A DNA stretch of 5,935 nucleotides from Thermoplasmata archaeon (lineage in GTDB: Archaea > Thermoplasmatota > Thermoplasmata > Lutacidiplasmatales > UBA184): the NCBI GenBank assembly GCA_030042955.1, contig JASHYQ010000173.1, forward strand, positions 1-5,935. Reading direction: 5' to 3'. This document shows, in pieces, positions 5,451 through 5,935 of the stretch (position 1 is its first letter; each line of letters opens with the position of its first letter). A model generated the notes under the pieces. It saw only the letters and a list, made by a program, of their open reading frames with translations. It did not search any database and was not told the origin of the DNA. Both the position numbers and the translations under genes were made by a program.

Positions 5451-5882
5451 TTGCCGGGGGCGGCGGCCCGCCTCGGTATGGATGCGTTCATCCCGTTCAA
5501 GGTCGGCTCAACCGGCCACGTTCGAGGATCCATGGTCTGGCCCAAGATGTACCATTTCTTCCAACTGCACCGGGAAGAGTTCGACCGGCGGTACCACGCC
5601 CGAAGCAACGTCGAGGCGGTCTTCTCCGCAGTCCAGCGAAAGCTAGGTGAGGGGTCGCTGGCAAAGAACCCCCTCGTTCGTTTCAACGAGCTACCGGCGA
5701 AACTTCTGGCGTACGACATCGGAATCCTAGTTCACGAAATCTATGAGAACGGCATCGACCCTGCGACCGTCGGTCTGCCTCCTAAGGAAGGTCCGGCGGC
5801 GTGCGCCCCCGTCCCAACACGGCCACCAATCCGATGTGATTCTATTCCCAGTCCTGTGACACAATTCGGGGAGTCAATTTGA
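5451..5882 (+). pseudogene. 5'-truncated IS4/IS5-type DDE transposase (C-terminal part)
   Basis: The open frame runs to TGA at 5880-5882, and homology begins near LGMDAFIPFK. Counting from TTG 5451, the C-terminal DDE block is present: PFKVGSTG, then a W-P-K-M-Y-H-F-F helix, EEFDRRYHARSNVEAVFSA with the Y48-x2-R51-x3-E55 signature carrying the third catalytic acid, and KLLAYDIGILVHEIYENGIDP. The position seven after E55, usually Lys in this signature, is Gln62. The N-terminal domain and the two catalytic Asp residues are missing; an in-frame stop lies at 5427-5429, and no other frame upstream resembles transposase. The last 30 or so residues (ACAPVPTRPPIRCDS onward) look like readthrough into the element end. 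Such a fragment cannot catalyse transposition. It could still be translated from TTG 5451 or ATG 5478 as an end-binding remnant, but nothing shows that. Confidence 0.85.
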
Positions 5883-5886
5883 TGGA

Positions 5887-5896
5887 ATCCCAAAGC
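5887..5896 (-). repeat. right terminal inverted repeat
   Basis: ATCCCAAAGC, the exact complement of the left end at 4791-4800. It begins 4 nt after the stop of the transposase remnant, as is usual for IS elements. Confidence 0.85.
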
Positions 5897-5907
5897 TCAG
5901 CCTCGCA
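5897..5907. repeat. right target-site duplication (9-11 bp)
   Basis: TCAGCCTCGCA, identical to 4780-4790. Removing the element and one copy restores a continuous sequence from the GGGGCGTT tail after the Nudix gene to the ATGGGG before the TATA box at 5913. Confidence 0.85.
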
Positions 5908-5912
5908 TGGGG

Positions 5913-5932
5913 TTTATATAGTCGTTTAAATA
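5913..5932 (+). promoter_or_regulatory. strong TATA box for a gene beyond the right edge
   Basis: TTTATATA (5913-5920) is an excellent archaeal TATA box, with a second A/T block TTTAAATA at 5925-5932. Transcription would start near or after the window end. The box lies only 6 bp past the right duplication of the mobile element, so the element sits directly upstream of this promoter. Confidence 0.65.
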
Positions 5933-5935
5933 CTC

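Larger units (their letters stand above)
4791..5896 (+). mobile_element. non-autonomous IS-derived element (mobile insertion cassette-like), 1106 bp
   Basis: The ends are GCTTTGGGAT (4791-4800) and its exact complement ATCCCAAAGC (5887-5896), flanked by a perfect direct duplication of 9-11 bp. Long duplications of this size occur in the IS4 family. The unit contains only the C-terminal part of a DDE transposase (plus strand, right half) and, where the N-terminal part should be, a minus-strand gene for a membrane-anchored protein (5017-5418). The left arm 4801-5016 holds no convincing gene. It has a second TTGGGAT copy (4843-4849) in the same orientation as the left end, and a 9-bp inverted repeat (4904-4912 with 4997-5005). 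A unit with intact ends and duplication but no usable transposase is best explained by transposition in trans by a full-length relative. Family assignment beyond IS4/IS5-type DDE is uncertain. Confidence 0.8.

Noticed and set aside
5171..5719. 182-codon minus-strand frame spanning passenger gene and transposase fragment
   Set aside because: It is out of frame with the passenger and antisense to recognisable transposase sequence.

Overview
The window looks archaeal, GC-rich, and probably from an uncultivated relative of the Thermoplasmatota. That placement is inferred from several signs: A/T-rich TATA-like boxes about 25 bp before start codons that often lack Shine-Dalgarno sequences (leaderless layout), a thiolase/DUF35 gene pair, a ThiI-type PP-loop protein with iron-sulfur-type cysteines, and a transposase fragment of archaeal type. 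No rRNA or other lineage marker is present, so the taxonomy is a guess.

Layout. Positions 1-2027 (minus strand) hold a tight operon: SCP2-type thiolase, then a DUF35 zinc-ribbon/OB-fold protein, then an AMP-forming acyl-CoA synthetase cut by the window edge. The gaps are 10 and 13 nt. This is acyl-CoA metabolism. Positions 2104-3020 (minus strand) hold a stand-alone ThiI-like tRNA sulfurtransferase catalytic domain followed by an unrecognised 85-residue protein. An 87-bp gap with back-to-back TATA-like boxes separates it from a plus-strand alpha/beta hydrolase (3108-3923). Next come a small coiled-coil protein (3969-4142) and a CoA-diphosphatase-like Nudix hydrolase (4139-4765), coupled by a GTGA start/stop overlap.

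The most unusual part is 4780-5907. A unit of about 1.1 kb (4791-5896) is bounded by a perfect 10-11 bp terminal inverted repeat, and immediately outside it lies a perfect 9-11 bp direct repeat, which is the signature of a transposed element with its target-site duplication. Inside there is no complete transposase. The right part encodes only the C-terminal part of an IS4/IS5-type DDE transposase. The place of the missing N-terminal part is taken by an oppositely oriented gene for a membrane-anchored, four-cysteine protein with its own leaderless-type promoter. It reads as a mobile insertion cassette: a non-autonomous element carrying a passenger gene, probably moved in trans by a full-length relative.

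The element landed between the end of the Nudix gene and a strong TATA box (5913-5920) that must drive a gene beyond the right edge. Acyl-CoA synthetase, thiolase and a CoA-type Nudix enzyme within 5 kb give the chromosomal part a coenzyme A theme, but they lie in separate transcription units and a functional link is only suggested.
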